Of a stretch of 64,000 nt of DNA, positions 24,563 through 33,507 are shown one piece after another; the first letter of the stretch is position 1; each line of letters starts with the position of its first letter. The translations under genes and the position numbers were made by a program. The stretch is from JAMDCX01 sp049977145 (GTDB taxonomy: Bacteria; Planctomycetota; Phycisphaerae; WQYP01). The stretch is from assembly GCA_049977145.1 (NCBI GenBank), contig JBMFGW010000003.1, forward strand, positions 1-64,000, given 5' to 3'. The notes under the pieces were generated by a model. That model had not been told where the DNA came from. It searched no databases and saw only the letters and a program-made list of their open reading frames with translations.

Positions 24563-26773
24563 ATGAATCGACGAGTTAAACTATCAGGACTTCTGCTATT
24601 GACCGGATTGTGTGCATCGTGCACATCGCAAATGGCCATGCGATCCAGTACCACGAATTCAAAGCCCAATACTGCATCGAGCCGACCTGCCAGGCTGGCG
24701 CGGGTGGATCTCTTTAGCCGGGGTGTGGGGGTGTTCCAATATCAAGGGACGGTAGATGGTACGCAGAAAGAAACATTATCGTTTCGATCAGGGCAAATCA
24801 ATGATGTATTGGCCTCGCTGGTGTTTCAGGATACGGGCGGCGGTAATGCCGGGGAAGTGACCTTTCCCGCCGCGACACCGCTAAGCGTAACATTGCGTGG
24901 CTTCCTGTTGGATATTAATAACAATCCATCAAGAAGAGAGTTGCTGCAACAATTGCGGGGTGTGTCGGTAACGCTGGCGTTGAAAAGGCCGGAGCATTGT
25001 AAAGTCACGGGCCGTATTATTGATCTGCTACATCGCGGATTTTACATGCCCCCCCTACAGCCTGGATCGCCGGTGGTTCGGTACAACAACGGCCCGGCGA
25101 TCATGGCCGGCAGCGGCTGGTATATGAACCTGCTTTCAGACGGCAAAATTAAACAAGTCGCGTTAAATAATGTACGTGACATCCGTATCAATAATCGCCG
25201 ATTGCAAGCAAGCCTCAACAAGGCCCTGGACGCACTGGCCAATCAGCCGGATAAACATAAGCGCCGCATGACGCTGTGGTTTCAGGGGCATGCAACACGC
25301 CTGGTGCGATTTGCATATCTGCTGGAAACACCGTTGTGGCGCATGACTTATCGCCTGATTCTGCCTGCTCCGGCAACAGACATTGCCGGAGCAACGCCTT
25401 CGACTATGCACTCCAAGCCCGTGCTGCAGGGGATGGTCATTGTAGCCAATCAGACGGATATGAATTGGAACCATGTGCAATTGGATATTCGCGGCGGAGA
25501 GCCGCTGTCATTTATTGAAGACCTGTATCGGCCGCTGTATATGTGGCGGCCCGTTGCGCCCACACCGGCGGATACGTACGTAACACCGCAGACTTATGGC
25601 CAGGGGGTTATGCCGAGACCCTATGCCCACAAGGCAATGGTGCCCCAGGCACAGATGTTTTCGGGCGCTGGAGGCGGTGGCGAATTCAATGCGCTTAATG
25701 CCGCACAGGCCCGCATGGCCATACCAATGATGGCGCGACAGCGGCAGGCCAGTGAGCCATTTAATCCACTGCAAGGCGTCAACGCGATGGCGTCCGCGGG
25801 TGTCGTGCATCCGGCCTTTGATTATCATGTCAATAATGTGACCGTACCGCGCGAACAATCCGCCATGGTGCCGGTGCTGGTAACAGCCATTCAAGCACAA
25901 CAACTTGATCTCTATACGATCGGGCAGGCCTCCGTGCATGCGTTCTTTGCCGCACGGATCACCAATGATACGCATAAATTTCTTCCTCCCGGCACGCTGA
26001 CGGTTTATACGGGATCCATTTATGACGGTGAATTCAAGATCAACGCGTTGCCGCAGGGGCAGCATCATGTATGTACTTTTGCGGTGGATCAGTCCACGAC
26101 GGTGCGGTTCAAGAAATCTTCACAGCATACCGCTCTGGAAACAGCGGCACTGCATAATGCCACACTGCAACTTAAAAATCAGATAACAATCAATACATTT
26201 TACGCGGTACATAACACGGCGGCGCGCCAACGCACGATTCTGGTGCGAAGTTCGATCGACAAACAATGGAAGATTCTTTTACCCGCAACCGGGGTCACAC
26301 GGCACAAGGGGCTGTATGAGTACACATTGGCACTTCAGCCCGGCAGCAGGATGGTTCTGCATATTCGGCAGCGGCAAAGCCAGAACCAGAATGTTTATTT
26401 AGCGGGCCTAAATATCGCCGCATTGCGTTCAACGTTGAAAACCAAGAATATTCCGACCAATATTTCCACGGCGATCAACAAAGCCATAGCATTACTAAAA
26501 ATCGTCAACGGCAGGCAGGCGACGCTTAACAGGATCAAAGATAAAATCCAGCAGGCCCAAAACGACGAAGCCCGCTTACGACAAAATCTGCAGGCCATGA
26601 AAAAAGTCTCACCGGTCTATGACAAAATTGCCACCGAGCTGGCGACGTTGGATACGCACCTGATGGCGTTGCAGCATCAGGCACAATCAAGACAACGCGA
26701 AGTGACCGATGCACAAAGGGCTGTTAACACGTATTGGTCGCATACCAATGTTCCGCAAACCAAAGCAAAGTAG
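24563..26773 (+). CDS. DUF4139-type exported protein
   Basis: 736 residues from the ATG at 24563 (TAGGAGA five bases upstream). An N-terminal signal (VKLSGLLLLTGLCASC) may be a lipoprotein signal, although the lipobox is imperfect. Residues 50-160 (ARVDLFSRGVGVFQYQGTVD, then INDVLASLVFQDTGGG) fit the DUF4139/MuiA-like family, described in planctomycetes but of unknown function. The middle is Met/Ala/Pro-rich. Residues about 650-725 form a coiled coil. It lies 52 bases after TIR element A, which may supply its promoter. Cell-envelope location is likely. Confidence 0.75.
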   Translation: MNRRVKLSGLLLLTGLCASCTSQMAMRSSTTNSKPNTASSRPARLARVDLFSRGVGVFQYQGTVDGTQKETLSFRSGQINDVLASLVFQDTGGGNAGEVTFPAATPLSVTLRGFLLDINNNPSRRELLQQLRGVSVTLALKRPEHCKVTGRIIDLLHRGFYMPPLQPGSPVVRYNNGPAIMAGSGWYMNLLSDGKIKQVALNNVRDIRINNRRLQASLNKALDALANQPDKHKRRMTLWFQGHATRLVRFAYLLETPLWRMTYRLILPAPATDIAGATPSTMHSKPVLQGMVIVANQTDMNWNHVQLDIRGGEPLSFIEDLYRPLYMWRPVAPTPADTYVTPQTYGQGVMPRPYAHKAMVPQAQMFSGAGGGGEFNALNAAQARMAIPMMARQRQASEPFNPLQGVNAMASAGVVHPAFDYHVNNVTVPREQSAMVPVLVTAIQAQQLDLYTIGQASVHAFFAARITNDTHKFLPPGTLTVYTGSIYDGEFKINALPQGQHHVCTFAVDQSTTVRFKKSSQHTALETAALHNATLQLKNQITINTFYAVHNTAARQRTILVRSSIDKQWKILLPATGVTRHKGLYEYTLALQPGSRMVLHIRQRQSQNQNVYLAGLNIAALRSTLKTKNIPTNISTAINKAIALLKIVNGRQATLNRIKDKIQQAQNDEARLRQNLQAMKKVSPVYDKIATELATLDTHLMALQHQAQSRQREVTDAQRAVNTYWSHTNVPQTKAK

Positions 26774-26978
26774 GTCCAATGCCGCGGTGTGCGATGCGAA
26801 TTTAAGGAGATAGAACCTTGTCAAAACATGCTGTTTTAATTATTGACACATCTGAATCATCCATTATGAAAAAATGTACCGCAATGCGAAACCGGCGGCA
26901 TGAAACTGCGGCTGATTTATATTATTTTATCCCCGTTAATTAACGGCCAGTGTTTTTTCCCTTGACCAAGGAAAATTT

Positions 26979-27284
26979 ATGCGGCGAAAAAAAGCCCGAC
27001 ATTATCATACGAGGTTTCGCGCCGAAGAACGTTATGGGGTTCATCTGTCAACTGCCGATATGGATGATATCTGCGCTGCGATCCAGAATCAGCCAAACAG
27101 CAAGTGGAAGGTGCTGTCCGCAATGCGATTAAGTTGGAGTCAAACCAGGATAACGGTGCAAAAGGGAGATGACCAGCTTATCGTTGTTTATGATAAGCAT
27201 CATAAAATATTGCGAACGTGTTTACCCGGCCAGCTCTTTACCGCTTGCAAAACGGTTGAAAATATGCCCCCAACAGAGCAATAA
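26979..27284 (+). CDS. Small conserved-looking protein, unknown
   Basis: 101 residues, basic N-terminus (MRRKKARHYHTRFRAEERYG), then a helix (LSTADMDDICAAIQN) and two strands ending VVYDKHHKILRTCLP. This pattern resembles small planctomycete proteins and BrnT/RelE-like folds in outline only. CAAGGA precedes the ATG by about eight bases. No partner gene is adjacent, since the flanking genes are separate. Function unknown. Confidence 0.6.
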   Translation: MRRKKARHYHTRFRAEERYGVHLSTADMDDICAAIQNQPNSKWKVLSAMRLSWSQTRITVQKGDDQLIVVYDKHHKILRTCLPGQLFTACKTVENMPPTEQ

Positions 27285-27487
27285 CCGATCCGACAACCCG
27301 TGCCTGCGGCTAAAATACCCATTCATAAGAGGGGTTGTTCGGGTGCATAGCAATCCGGCGATTACCAGAACAGGCTCCTGCTGGTACTACAGTGCGACCT
27401 GCCAACCGTCCGTGCGTCAGGCGCGGAAAATCAGAATTTCGGGAGAGCGTTTTTGTCCATCAAAGGGCCAAAGTCGCGATTATCGTG

Positions 27488-28345
27488 CTAAGCATGTGTC
27501 TGTAGCAGTGCCATCGCGGCTTGGGTAATCGCGGCGGCGGCGGCGGCGGCGGTTTCAATTCGTAAAATATGGTTGCCCAGTCGCACCGGGGGCGCCATGT
27601 GATTCAAGCGTGCCTGTTCTTCCCGGCTCCATCCGCCCTCTGGGCCGATCAGGATGGTCAGGCCCGACGCAGGATAAATTTCGGGTACAGCAGCCAGATG
27701 GTCAAGAGGTTCCGCCGCCGCGTTGCCCGGAGGCCCAAAATTTACTCTTTCGTTTGGGTCAGCGGCGGGCATGGAGTTCCGGGCATGGTTAGCCTGCCAG
27801 GACATCAGGCGTTCCAGCAGGGATTGCGCGGCCTTGACATCGGTCCATATTAGCGAGCGGTTTATATCGGGACGGTCCAGCAACTCCATGAGCGTACATG
27901 GCGGCGCCACCGCCAGTATCCGGTTTCGCCCGCATTGTTTGGCGGATTCAATGGCCAAGCGTTTCCATTTATCCATTTTGTCCGCCGCAGCGCTGGGATG
28001 CACCACGCTATAGCGGCACTCCAGCCAGATCAGCTGGTCCACCCCCAATTGGCTGATTTTCTCCACCAAATCATGCACACGATAACCTTGGGGAACTGCG
28101 GCAGCGATGGTCAGTTGATGCAGCGGCAGTGGATCGCAAACCATGGCTGTGGTCAATTGGTACGTGACCTGTTTTTTTTGGATGGTTAATTGTGCGGACG
28201 CCCATTGCCCATCGCCATCAAAAAGCACCACGGCCGTATCCGCGTTCAGACGCAGAACGTCGCGAGCATGATGGGCCTGATCGGTTGATAATTCACCACT
28301 ACGGGCCAACGGGCTAACGTAAAAGCGCGGCATATTCATAAACAT
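27488..28345 (-). CDS. rsmE: 16S rRNA (uracil-1498-N3)-methyltransferase
   Basis: 285 residues. RsmE of the SPOUT class: N-terminal PUA-like domain (MPRFYVSPL, DQAHHARDVLRLNADTAVVLF), then the knotted methyltransferase domain with KISQLGVDQLIWLECRYSVV, ESAKQCGRNRILAV and the SAM-binding LTILIGPEGGWSREE and LGNHILRIETAAAAA. It methylates N3 of U1498 in 16S rRNA. A ~40-residue insert rich in Ala/Pro/Asn lies before the SAM loop. In-frame ATGs at 28339 and 28333 are alternative starts. It is last in a four-gene operon, 4 bases after the methyltransferase gene. Confidence 0.92.
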   Translation of the reverse strand: MFMNMPRFYVSPLARSGELSTDQAHHARDVLRLNADTAVVLFDGDGQWASAQLTIQKKQVTYQLTTAMVCDPLPLHQLTIAAAVPQGYRVHDLVEKISQLGVDQLIWLECRYSVVHPSAAADKMDKWKRLAIESAKQCGRNRILAVAPPCTLMELLDRPDINRSLIWTDVKAAQSLLERLMSWQANHARNSMPAADPNERVNFGPPGNAAAEPLDHLAAVPEIYPASGLTILIGPEGGWSREEQARLNHMAPPVRLGNHILRIETAAAAAAAITQAAMALLQTHA

Positions 28346-28349
28346 TTAC

Positions 28350-29090
28350 TCACGGATGTACGACTCCGGATAAAACCATCGGTCGCTGCACGCGGTGCAG
28401 GATCAGTAAGTCGGCATCGGAATTCACACCGACGGGACCGGTCCATTTCAACACGGAATTGGCAATGTGGAATCCACGCTCGACCGCCGCAGGCGGAAAA
28501 TCAGCAGCGCTGTTTCTCCGCGGATCGCTGATCCAGCACACGCCGGTTGGCGTCAGCAGGTGATTAATAGCATCCAGGAGAATAGAATGCAGCCGGCGCT
28601 CATACAGCACATCCGAGGCGATGATCCAGTCAAATTGTGCATCCATAGGCCAGCGCCAGTCCATGTGCTGCGCGGCGACACGGTTGGGAGGGATATTATT
28701 GCAACTGGCGTTGAAGGCGGCAAAAGCGATGGCTTCGGGGTCATAATCCGTGAAGGTAACATGCCAACCGCGTTGGGCGGCCGCGATACCGGCAATACCC
28801 AAACCGCAACCCAATTCAATAGCGTGCGGCGGAGCAGCGGAATGCCCACCGGGTAAACACGGCGGCGAATCCATGCCATCAAGAATATGTTCAGCCAGCA
28901 TCAGGCTGCTGGGCCAGATTACCGGCCAATAAGGGAGATACTGATCTTTCTTATAACGCGCCTCCACCGTGGGATCATCCAGGAGTGAATCCGGATCCGC
29001 CGGCGCGACAATTTCCAAATGGTGTGTGCCGGCGGCAAGCTCATGCTTGCGAACGGGATAACGGGATTGCAAAAGGGGATGGTCGGTCAT
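28350..29090 (-). CDS. Class I SAM-dependent methyltransferase (METTL21/ETFB-like)
   Basis: 246 residues. The Rossmann fold shows motif I AIELGCGLGIAGIAAAQRGW, motif II VTFTDYDPEAIAFAAFNASC and motif IV FDWIIASDVLYERR. This wording (DVLYE) is typical of the protein-lysine methyltransferase group related to METTL21 and EtfB-KMT, also found in bacteria. The preceding WPSSLMLAEHI fits too. Its target is unknown; the neighbouring rsmE makes a ribosomal target conceivable. The ATG overlaps the stop of the upstream gene (ATGA). Confidence 0.8.
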   Translation of the reverse strand: MTDHPLLQSRYPVRKHELAAGTHHLEIVAPADPDSLLDDPTVEARYKKDQYLPYWPVIWPSSLMLAEHILDGMDSPPCLPGGHSAAPPHAIELGCGLGIAGIAAAQRGWHVTFTDYDPEAIAFAAFNASCNNIPPNRVAAQHMDWRWPMDAQFDWIIASDVLYERRLHSILLDAINHLLTPTGVCWISDPRRNSAADFPPAAVERGFHIANSVLKWTGPVGVNSDADLLILHRVQRPMVLSGVVHP

Positions 29091-29686
29091 GGGTGCGGTT
29101 CCGGCAAAGATTTTGCGTGTATGCCGGAAGGAGGTGCCGGGACCGTGTGGGGCGGCCCGCCGACTTGTGTTGTCGCCGGTGCATGGTGGGTGGTCAGGAT
29201 GATGGTGGCGACAATGCCAATAAATAGTACGATGGCGGTAGCGATGACAAAACGGGTCCAAGGGGACAAATTAAGCCCCTCCATGGCCTCATCCGAACCG
29301 GTTTTTTTTTTCTGCGGCGCCAGCAGCGGGTCATAGGCGAGCATGGATTGCTCATCGGCGCCGCCGAGTGTGGCGGCTTCAATTTGAATTGCCGCGGCCA
29401 GCCGCGCCCATACATCCGCAGGCATAGCCACATCCGATATGGTGACCGGCGCCGCAGCCGGACGATTGCCAAGTTCAGCCTGAATATGGCCAGCCAACCA
29501 TTCCACCTGTCCCTCCCGTGGCGCTTCATTGCGGGCATACTCACGAAAGGCGCTGCGGATACCGCGTTGCAGCGCGGTTTCTATGATTGCTGGTGTACCG
29601 CCCTGAACCGCCAGCGCATAAAGCTCATTACGATGTACTTCAAGCAACTCCAAAAAACGGCGGCTGGCGGATTCAATCATCAGCAA
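29087..29686 (-). CDS. Single-pass membrane protein, unknown
   Basis: 199 residues. The N-terminal part is helical and soluble (FLELLEVHRNELYALAVQGG). One membrane helix lies near residues 145-168 (FVIATAIVLFIGIVATIILT), followed by a Pro/Thr-rich tail that would face the periplasm. No family recognised; the architecture recalls anti-sigma factors but lacks the zinc motif. It is translationally coupled to the methyltransferase gene and begins 18 bases after the TPR lipoprotein gene. An ATG at 29680 is an equal start candidate. Confidence 0.65.
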   Translation of the reverse strand: MLMIESASRRFLELLEVHRNELYALAVQGGTPAIIETALQRGIRSAFREYARNEAPREGQVEWLAGHIQAELGNRPAAAPVTISDVAMPADVWARLAAAIQIEAATLGGADEQSMLAYDPLLAPQKKKTGSDEAMEGLNLSPWTRFVIATAIVLFIGIVATIILTTHHAPATTQVGGPPHTVPAPPSGIHAKSLPEPHP

Positions 29687-29704
29687 ATTCCATGGAATGA
29701 TTGA

Positions 29705-30394
29705 TTATTTGACCGATGGTGGCGTAGTTGCCAACGGAGCCGCGAGCGCCTCGGCAATCGTCACGCCATCATGCTGCATGCTTTCAACAAGTCCCGGCAT
29801 CACCGGGTCCAACCGGTATATCCGGATATATAATGTCCGGGCCTTGCTCTTTTCTCCAATACTGTCATAAAACTGCGCCACCTGCATAAGCACTTCCGGA
29901 TTGGACGGCGCCATGGCGGCGGCTTTGACGAAGTTGACCCGCGCGTCATCCAGATCGCCAATACGTTTGTAGAACCGGGCCACACGCAGGCGTCCATTAA
30001 CACGCCCCGTAAGTTCCGCGTCACGCTCCAGAAAGTTCATGGCTTCATTGGGGCGGCCCGCACGGATCAACGCTTCCGCCAAGGCGCTTTTAACATGGCC
30101 GAAATTGGGATCAACCGTCCAAGCGGTTTTGTAATGGAATGCCGCCTCCTGATAACGCGCCAGCATATAATCCGAAGCGCCCGCATAATAATTAGCCCGC
30201 GGATCGGAAGGGTTGTATTTCAGGGCATCATTAAATTTTTGCAGAGCGGGCTGATACTTTCCCTGATGGTAAAGTGATAAACCCTGATTACGCAATCGCA
30301 TAGCCGAACTTTCGCACCCGGCCAACAGCATTGAAGCCAAGGCCAGCAGCAGGAGCACCATTGGGGACCAGCGAGTTGATTGCTTAATTTCCAT
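29705..30394 (-). CDS. TPR-repeat lipoprotein
   Basis: 229 residues. The signal peptide ends in a clear lipobox (LASMLLAGC, cysteine at residue 27), so it should be a lipoprotein. Then five to six tetratricopeptide repeats follow: LRNQGLSLYHQGKYQPALQ, ANYYAGASDYMLARYQEAA, VKSALAEALIRAGRPNEAM and others. TPRs form protein-docking surfaces, as in PilF/BamD-like envelope proteins. It is the first gene of the operon running to rsmE. AGGAGATTTATTTT precedes the ATG. Confidence 0.88.
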   Translation of the reverse strand: MEIKQSTRWSPMVLLLLALASMLLAGCESSAMRLRNQGLSLYHQGKYQPALQKFNDALKYNPSDPRANYYAGASDYMLARYQEAAFHYKTAWTVDPNFGHVKSALAEALIRAGRPNEAMNFLERDAELTGRVNGRLRVARFYKRIGDLDDARVNFVKAAAMAPSNPEVLMQVAQFYDSIGEKSKARTLYIRIYRLDPVMPGLVESMQHDGVTIAEALAAPLATTPPSVK

Positions 30395-30444
30395 AAAATA
30401 AATCTCCTAGCGTATTCTATTATTAAAGATGGTAACATTGAAAC

Positions 30445-30852
30445 ATGGTTTGGCAAGGCTACGGGCAAAAAAATATTCGTTTTGCAATTCTGAAACATGT
30501 TCGTGATTCGGATGTGCACTGGGATTTATTGCTGCAAAACCCGGATCATCCACTGTTGGCGACGTGGCAAATTCGGATAGAACCAGTCGCCTGGCAAAGT
30601 CGTGCCATTGCCGCCATACGTTTACCCGACCATCGGGCGGTCTATTTAGATTATGAAGGGGAAATTTCCAGCGGTCGCGGGCGGGTTACCCGCGTTGATG
30701 GCGGCCTGATGGAACTGTTGCGGTATGATCCGCAACGGATCGAAACCGTTTTGCATGGACAGCTTCTCCAAGGGGCGTTGACGCTTATCCGAGCAGCGGA
30801 TACTTCAACCTCTTCGGACCAGTGGACATTACAATGGACTGTAACGGTATAG
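30445..30852 (+). CDS. LigD 3'-phosphoesterase-like protein
   Basis: 135 residues resembling the N-terminal phosphoesterase domain of DNA ligase D: FAILKHVRDSDVHWDLLLQN holds the conserved His and the D-H-DLLL metal-site wording, and AVYLDYEGEISSGRGRVTRV matches the later conserved core. In LigD this domain trims 3' ends in non-homologous end joining. Here there is no ligase or polymerase domain and no Ku gene nearby. Stand-alone versions exist in bacteria and archaea. Start lies 50 bases from the divergent TPR gene. Confidence 0.75.
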   Translation: MVWQGYGQKNIRFAILKHVRDSDVHWDLLLQNPDHPLLATWQIRIEPVAWQSRAIAAIRLPDHRAVYLDYEGEISSGRGRVTRVDGGLMELLRYDPQRIETVLHGQLLQGALTLIRAADTSTSSDQWTLQWTVTV

Positions 30853-30993
30853 TCTTTGTTTTTAACCCGACGGCAGTATAACTTCCGGCTTGGGCGGCCA
30901 CAGCGAACCAACATGACACGGGCAGAATAGCCATGCGACTATCGGCATGATACTGATGCCGCAAAGAACCCAAAGTTATTGAGGCACTGGCGC

Positions 30994-31239
30994 TTATTCG
31001 CGCTCGCGGTTCGGGAAGCGCTCTTTACGCGGCGGTGGGGCAATGCCTCGGGCCTCCATGAGCGTCTTAAGTTCGCGCTTCTCTGCTTTGCGCAATTGAC
31101 GACGGCGTTTTTCGCTGGGTTTCTCATAATAAGCCAGCCGCTTCATATCTTTAATGAGTCCCTCTTTTTCACAGAGTTTCTTGAAACGACGCAGCATTTG
31201 ATCCACTGTTTCGTTACCACGCGACTTTACTTTCAGCAT
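30994..31239 (-). CDS. rpsU: 30S ribosomal protein S21
   Basis: 81 residues from the ATG at 31239, preceded by GGAG at a five-base spacing. MLKVKSRGNETVDQMLRRFK followed by KLCEKEGLIKDMKRLAYYEK and a very basic helix (RRRQLRKAEKRELK) is the S21 pattern, slightly longer than in E. coli. S21 helps mRNA recruitment on the 30S subunit. The frame is open upstream for 54 codons, but the family start and ribosome binding site point to 31239. Confidence 0.92.
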   Translation of the reverse strand: MLKVKSRGNETVDQMLRRFKKLCEKEGLIKDMKRLAYYEKPSEKRRRQLRKAEKRELKTLMEARGIAPPPRKERFPNRERE

Positions 31240-31545
31240 AGCTACTCCGCCAAACCGGCTTTTCCACATCAATACCCCATCTCCAAGGCAACCTCCGCCC
31301 GGTTCACCAGACAACCAGATCAGCCCAAGGATGGTCCCCGCACTGCTAAGCAAGGGGATTTTCAAGTTCTGTAGTATAATACCTATGAGACACTCTGGCA
31401 AGGCTTAATTTTTAACTTTGGCCTAAGGGCGTGGCCCGGACGATTGTAAGTCGCAATAGAGTGGCGGCTGGTACGTTTTAGATTATATAGTCTGGTAAAA
31501 GCCGCGGCCCGCCGACGGAGCCGGGACTTTGGCGGACGATGAAAG
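31240..31545. promoter_or_regulatory. Divergent control region between rpsU and the ECF operon
   Basis: About 300 bases without a gene between two outward-reading units. It must hold both promoters. The second copy of a 17-base GC-rich repeat lies at 31501-31517, and TTATATAGTCT at 31481-31491 includes a possible -10-like element for the sigma gene. I could not fix a convincing -35 box. Confidence 0.4.
31501..31517 (+). repeat. 17-base GC-rich intergenic repeat, copy 2
   Basis: Identical to 22393-22409. It lies 29 bases upstream of the sigma-factor start, in a different setting from copy 1, which argues for a dispersed repeat and not a shared gene feature. Confidence 0.5.
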
Positions 31546-32130
31546 ATGGGTATGGATGCGCAAGCAGTAACAGTTTTGCTGGCCCAGTGTCAGGGGGGTG
31601 ATAAACGCGCTTGGGATGCGCTGGTGGAGGCCTATTGGCAACGTTTGTATGGATTTGCCTGGCAAAGCACCAAAAACCGTGAATTAGCCCACGACTTGGT
31701 GCAGGAGACCTTTCTGCGAGTGGTGCAGAAGCTGGAGCGCTATGACCATCGCGATAAATTTGACGCCTGGCTGTTTCGGATCCTGGTAAATCTGATACGC
31801 GACCATAGCCGCGCACGGGTTCGCCACCCCATGCGTTCCACCGTGGTGGATTGCGCCTCGGGAGCGGAAATTACCGATGATATGGCCGCTCGGACGTGCC
31901 AACCCTCCGATCCGGTACATCATCAGGAAGATGTGCAGCGGCTCTACGAGGCATTGGAACAGCTTCCGGACATGGATCGGCAGGTATTACTACTGCGTCA
32001 TTATGGAGAAATGCCGTTCAAAGACATCGCCAAAACATTAAACTGTCCACTCGGTACAGTACTGGCCAGAGCCCACCGAGCTTTGGGAAAATTGCGGGTA
32101 TTCATGGAGGTTGATCATGAAACAGCTTAA
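31546..32130 (+). CDS. ECF-family RNA polymerase sigma factor
   Basis: 194 residues with region 2 (WDALVEAYWQRLYGFAWQST, ELAHDLVQETFLRVVQKLER, FDAWLFRILVNLIRDHSRAR) and region 4 (LEQLPDMDRQVLLLRHYGEM, FKDIAKTLNCPLGTVLARAH). These bind the -10 and -35 elements of extracytoplasmic-function promoters. It overlaps by 14 bases a membrane protein that is probably its anti-sigma factor, and a third gene for a secreted protein follows. The set would respond to an envelope signal. A second ATG at 31552 is possible. Confidence 0.92.
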   Translation: MGMDAQAVTVLLAQCQGGDKRAWDALVEAYWQRLYGFAWQSTKNRELAHDLVQETFLRVVQKLERYDHRDKFDAWLFRILVNLIRDHSRARVRHPMRSTVVDCASGAEITDDMAARTCQPSDPVHHQEDVQRLYEALEQLPDMDRQVLLLRHYGEMPFKDIAKTLNCPLGTVLARAHRALGKLRVFMEVDHETA

Positions 32131-32737
32131 ATTATCACAAGCTTGCCTGTTGGATGTATCGGAGGAATTAGGCTCCGAGGCACGCGCTATTTTGCGCGAA
32201 CATGTGGAAACCTATCCGGCGGCCATGCTGGAATATGATCAGGCGTTGGCGCACTTCAAAGTCCTGCAAACCTTACCTCCCATCGCATCGCAGATAGATC
32301 AGGTGACGATGGAACGCATGCGACAGCAGGTTCAGCAGGCGGTGCACGACGCGGTGGTCCAGCAGCGTCGCGCGGTACGTTGGCGCGCCGCGCGGCGTGT
32401 GTATTATAGAATCATGTCCGTTGCGGCAGGCGTGGCTGCGGCGCTGGTAGTCATGGTGGGTGTTTATATCGTGCGCCAGTACATTCAGGCGCAGCAAGCG
32501 CGCCTTACGGATGCGGAAAGCACTTTTCAGGAAATGGCGGAAAGCCAAGTGCCCTATCGCGCCAACCCCTCCATTCAACGGATTCGCACGCGGATCGACA
32601 GTCTGGACGCAGGCAACATATTTGATGCGCAGAATGGTGTCGGCAGCGCGGGCATCATGCATCTGTTTAACGCTCTTGACAAAATATCACTGCCCGGTGC
32701 CGAAGACGCTATTCAGCAGACCGGCCACATCCAATAG
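32117..32737 (+). CDS. Probable anti-sigma factor (membrane)
   Basis: 206 residues. Residues 1-90 are cytoplasmic and helical (LDVSEELGSEARAILREHVE, then YDQALAHFKVLQTLPPI), with wording like a zinc-less anti-sigma domain (zf-HC2-like place where the cysteines are lost: only one Cys). One membrane helix follows (SVAAGVAAALVVMVGVYIVR), then a ~85-residue outer segment with a coiled-coil start. Overlap with the ECF gene supports an anti-sigma role. Family membership rests on context and topology more than sequence. Confidence 0.7.
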   Translation: MKQLKLSQACLLDVSEELGSEARAILREHVETYPAAMLEYDQALAHFKVLQTLPPIASQIDQVTMERMRQQVQQAVHDAVVQQRRAVRWRAARRVYYRIMSVAAGVAAALVVMVGVYIVRQYIQAQQARLTDAESTFQEMAESQVPYRANPSIQRIRTRIDSLDAGNIFDAQNGVGSAGIMHLFNALDKISLPGAEDAIQQTGHIQ

Positions 32738-32752
32738 TGAGAGGTCCAGCCC

Positions 32753-33373
32753 ATGCTGCCACATTTCAACATTCGTTTTCCCGCCATCCTTATGACCATA
32801 CTCCTCGGCAGCGCCATGCCGGGCGCCAGCGTCGGAAGTTGCGCCGCAGCACCGGCCAAACCCGCGATGCACGCCGTGGTGAAGACGCCTCCGGTGCCGC
32901 TCTCCCAGCAGCAAATTGCGCAGATTATGAATTTTCTCAAAGCCACAGAGCCGGACGTATACAACAAGGCGCAAACGCTGCGCCGTTCCGATCCGAAACA
33001 ATTTGCAACATTAATCGCCGAAGCCGCGCCCAACTTCGCCCGCCTGGAACACTTGCGGAAAACCGATCCCCATTTACTGACACTCACCTTGCAGGATCTT
33101 GCCGACACCCACGAGTCCTTTAAACTGGCGGGAGAGTTGCGACAGCCCGGGTTGCCGCCCTCGGCAGCGCAGTTGCTGCGGGTCCGATTGCGGCAGGTGG
33201 TAACGGCACAGTTTGATCTGCGGCAGAAAATTCGCCTGCACGAGCTTAATGAACTGCTCAAAAAAATCAATGAGCTCAAAGCCCAACTGAAACGCCGCGA
33301 AACCCGGTGCCAGGAAATCATTAACCGCCGTGTGGCCCAACTCATTGGCAAACCGCCCAGCGTTAATTGGTAA
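32753..33373 (+). CDS. Secreted coiled-coil protein of the ECF operon
   Basis: 206 residues with a signal peptide (FPAILMTILLGSAMPGASVG). The mature part is almost all helix: IAQIMNFLKATEPDVYNKAQ, LRRSDPKQFATLIAEAAPNF, and a long heptad segment LHELNELLKKINELKAQLKR. Shape and size recall CpxP/Spy-like or zinc-resistance-associated periplasmic proteins, which sense or chaperone misfolded proteins, but no LTxxQ motif is present. It probably serves the same envelope-stress circuit as the sigma and anti-sigma genes just upstream. Confidence 0.7.
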   Translation: MLPHFNIRFPAILMTILLGSAMPGASVGSCAAAPAKPAMHAVVKTPPVPLSQQQIAQIMNFLKATEPDVYNKAQTLRRSDPKQFATLIAEAAPNFARLEHLRKTDPHLLTLTLQDLADTHESFKLAGELRQPGLPPSAAQLLRVRLRQVVTAQFDLRQKIRLHELNELLKKINELKAQLKRRETRCQEIINRRVAQLIGKPPSVNW

Positions 33374-33507
33374 GCACCGCCGCTTCCTTGACGCGCTAAC
33401 TATACCGTTGGATAATCCGGGGCTTAAGAAGGTCCAGCCGGCGCGTGGCCGGGGAAGCCGAATCAAAACATGGACCTTACGATATTTCCATGGAGATGTT
33501 ACCCGCC

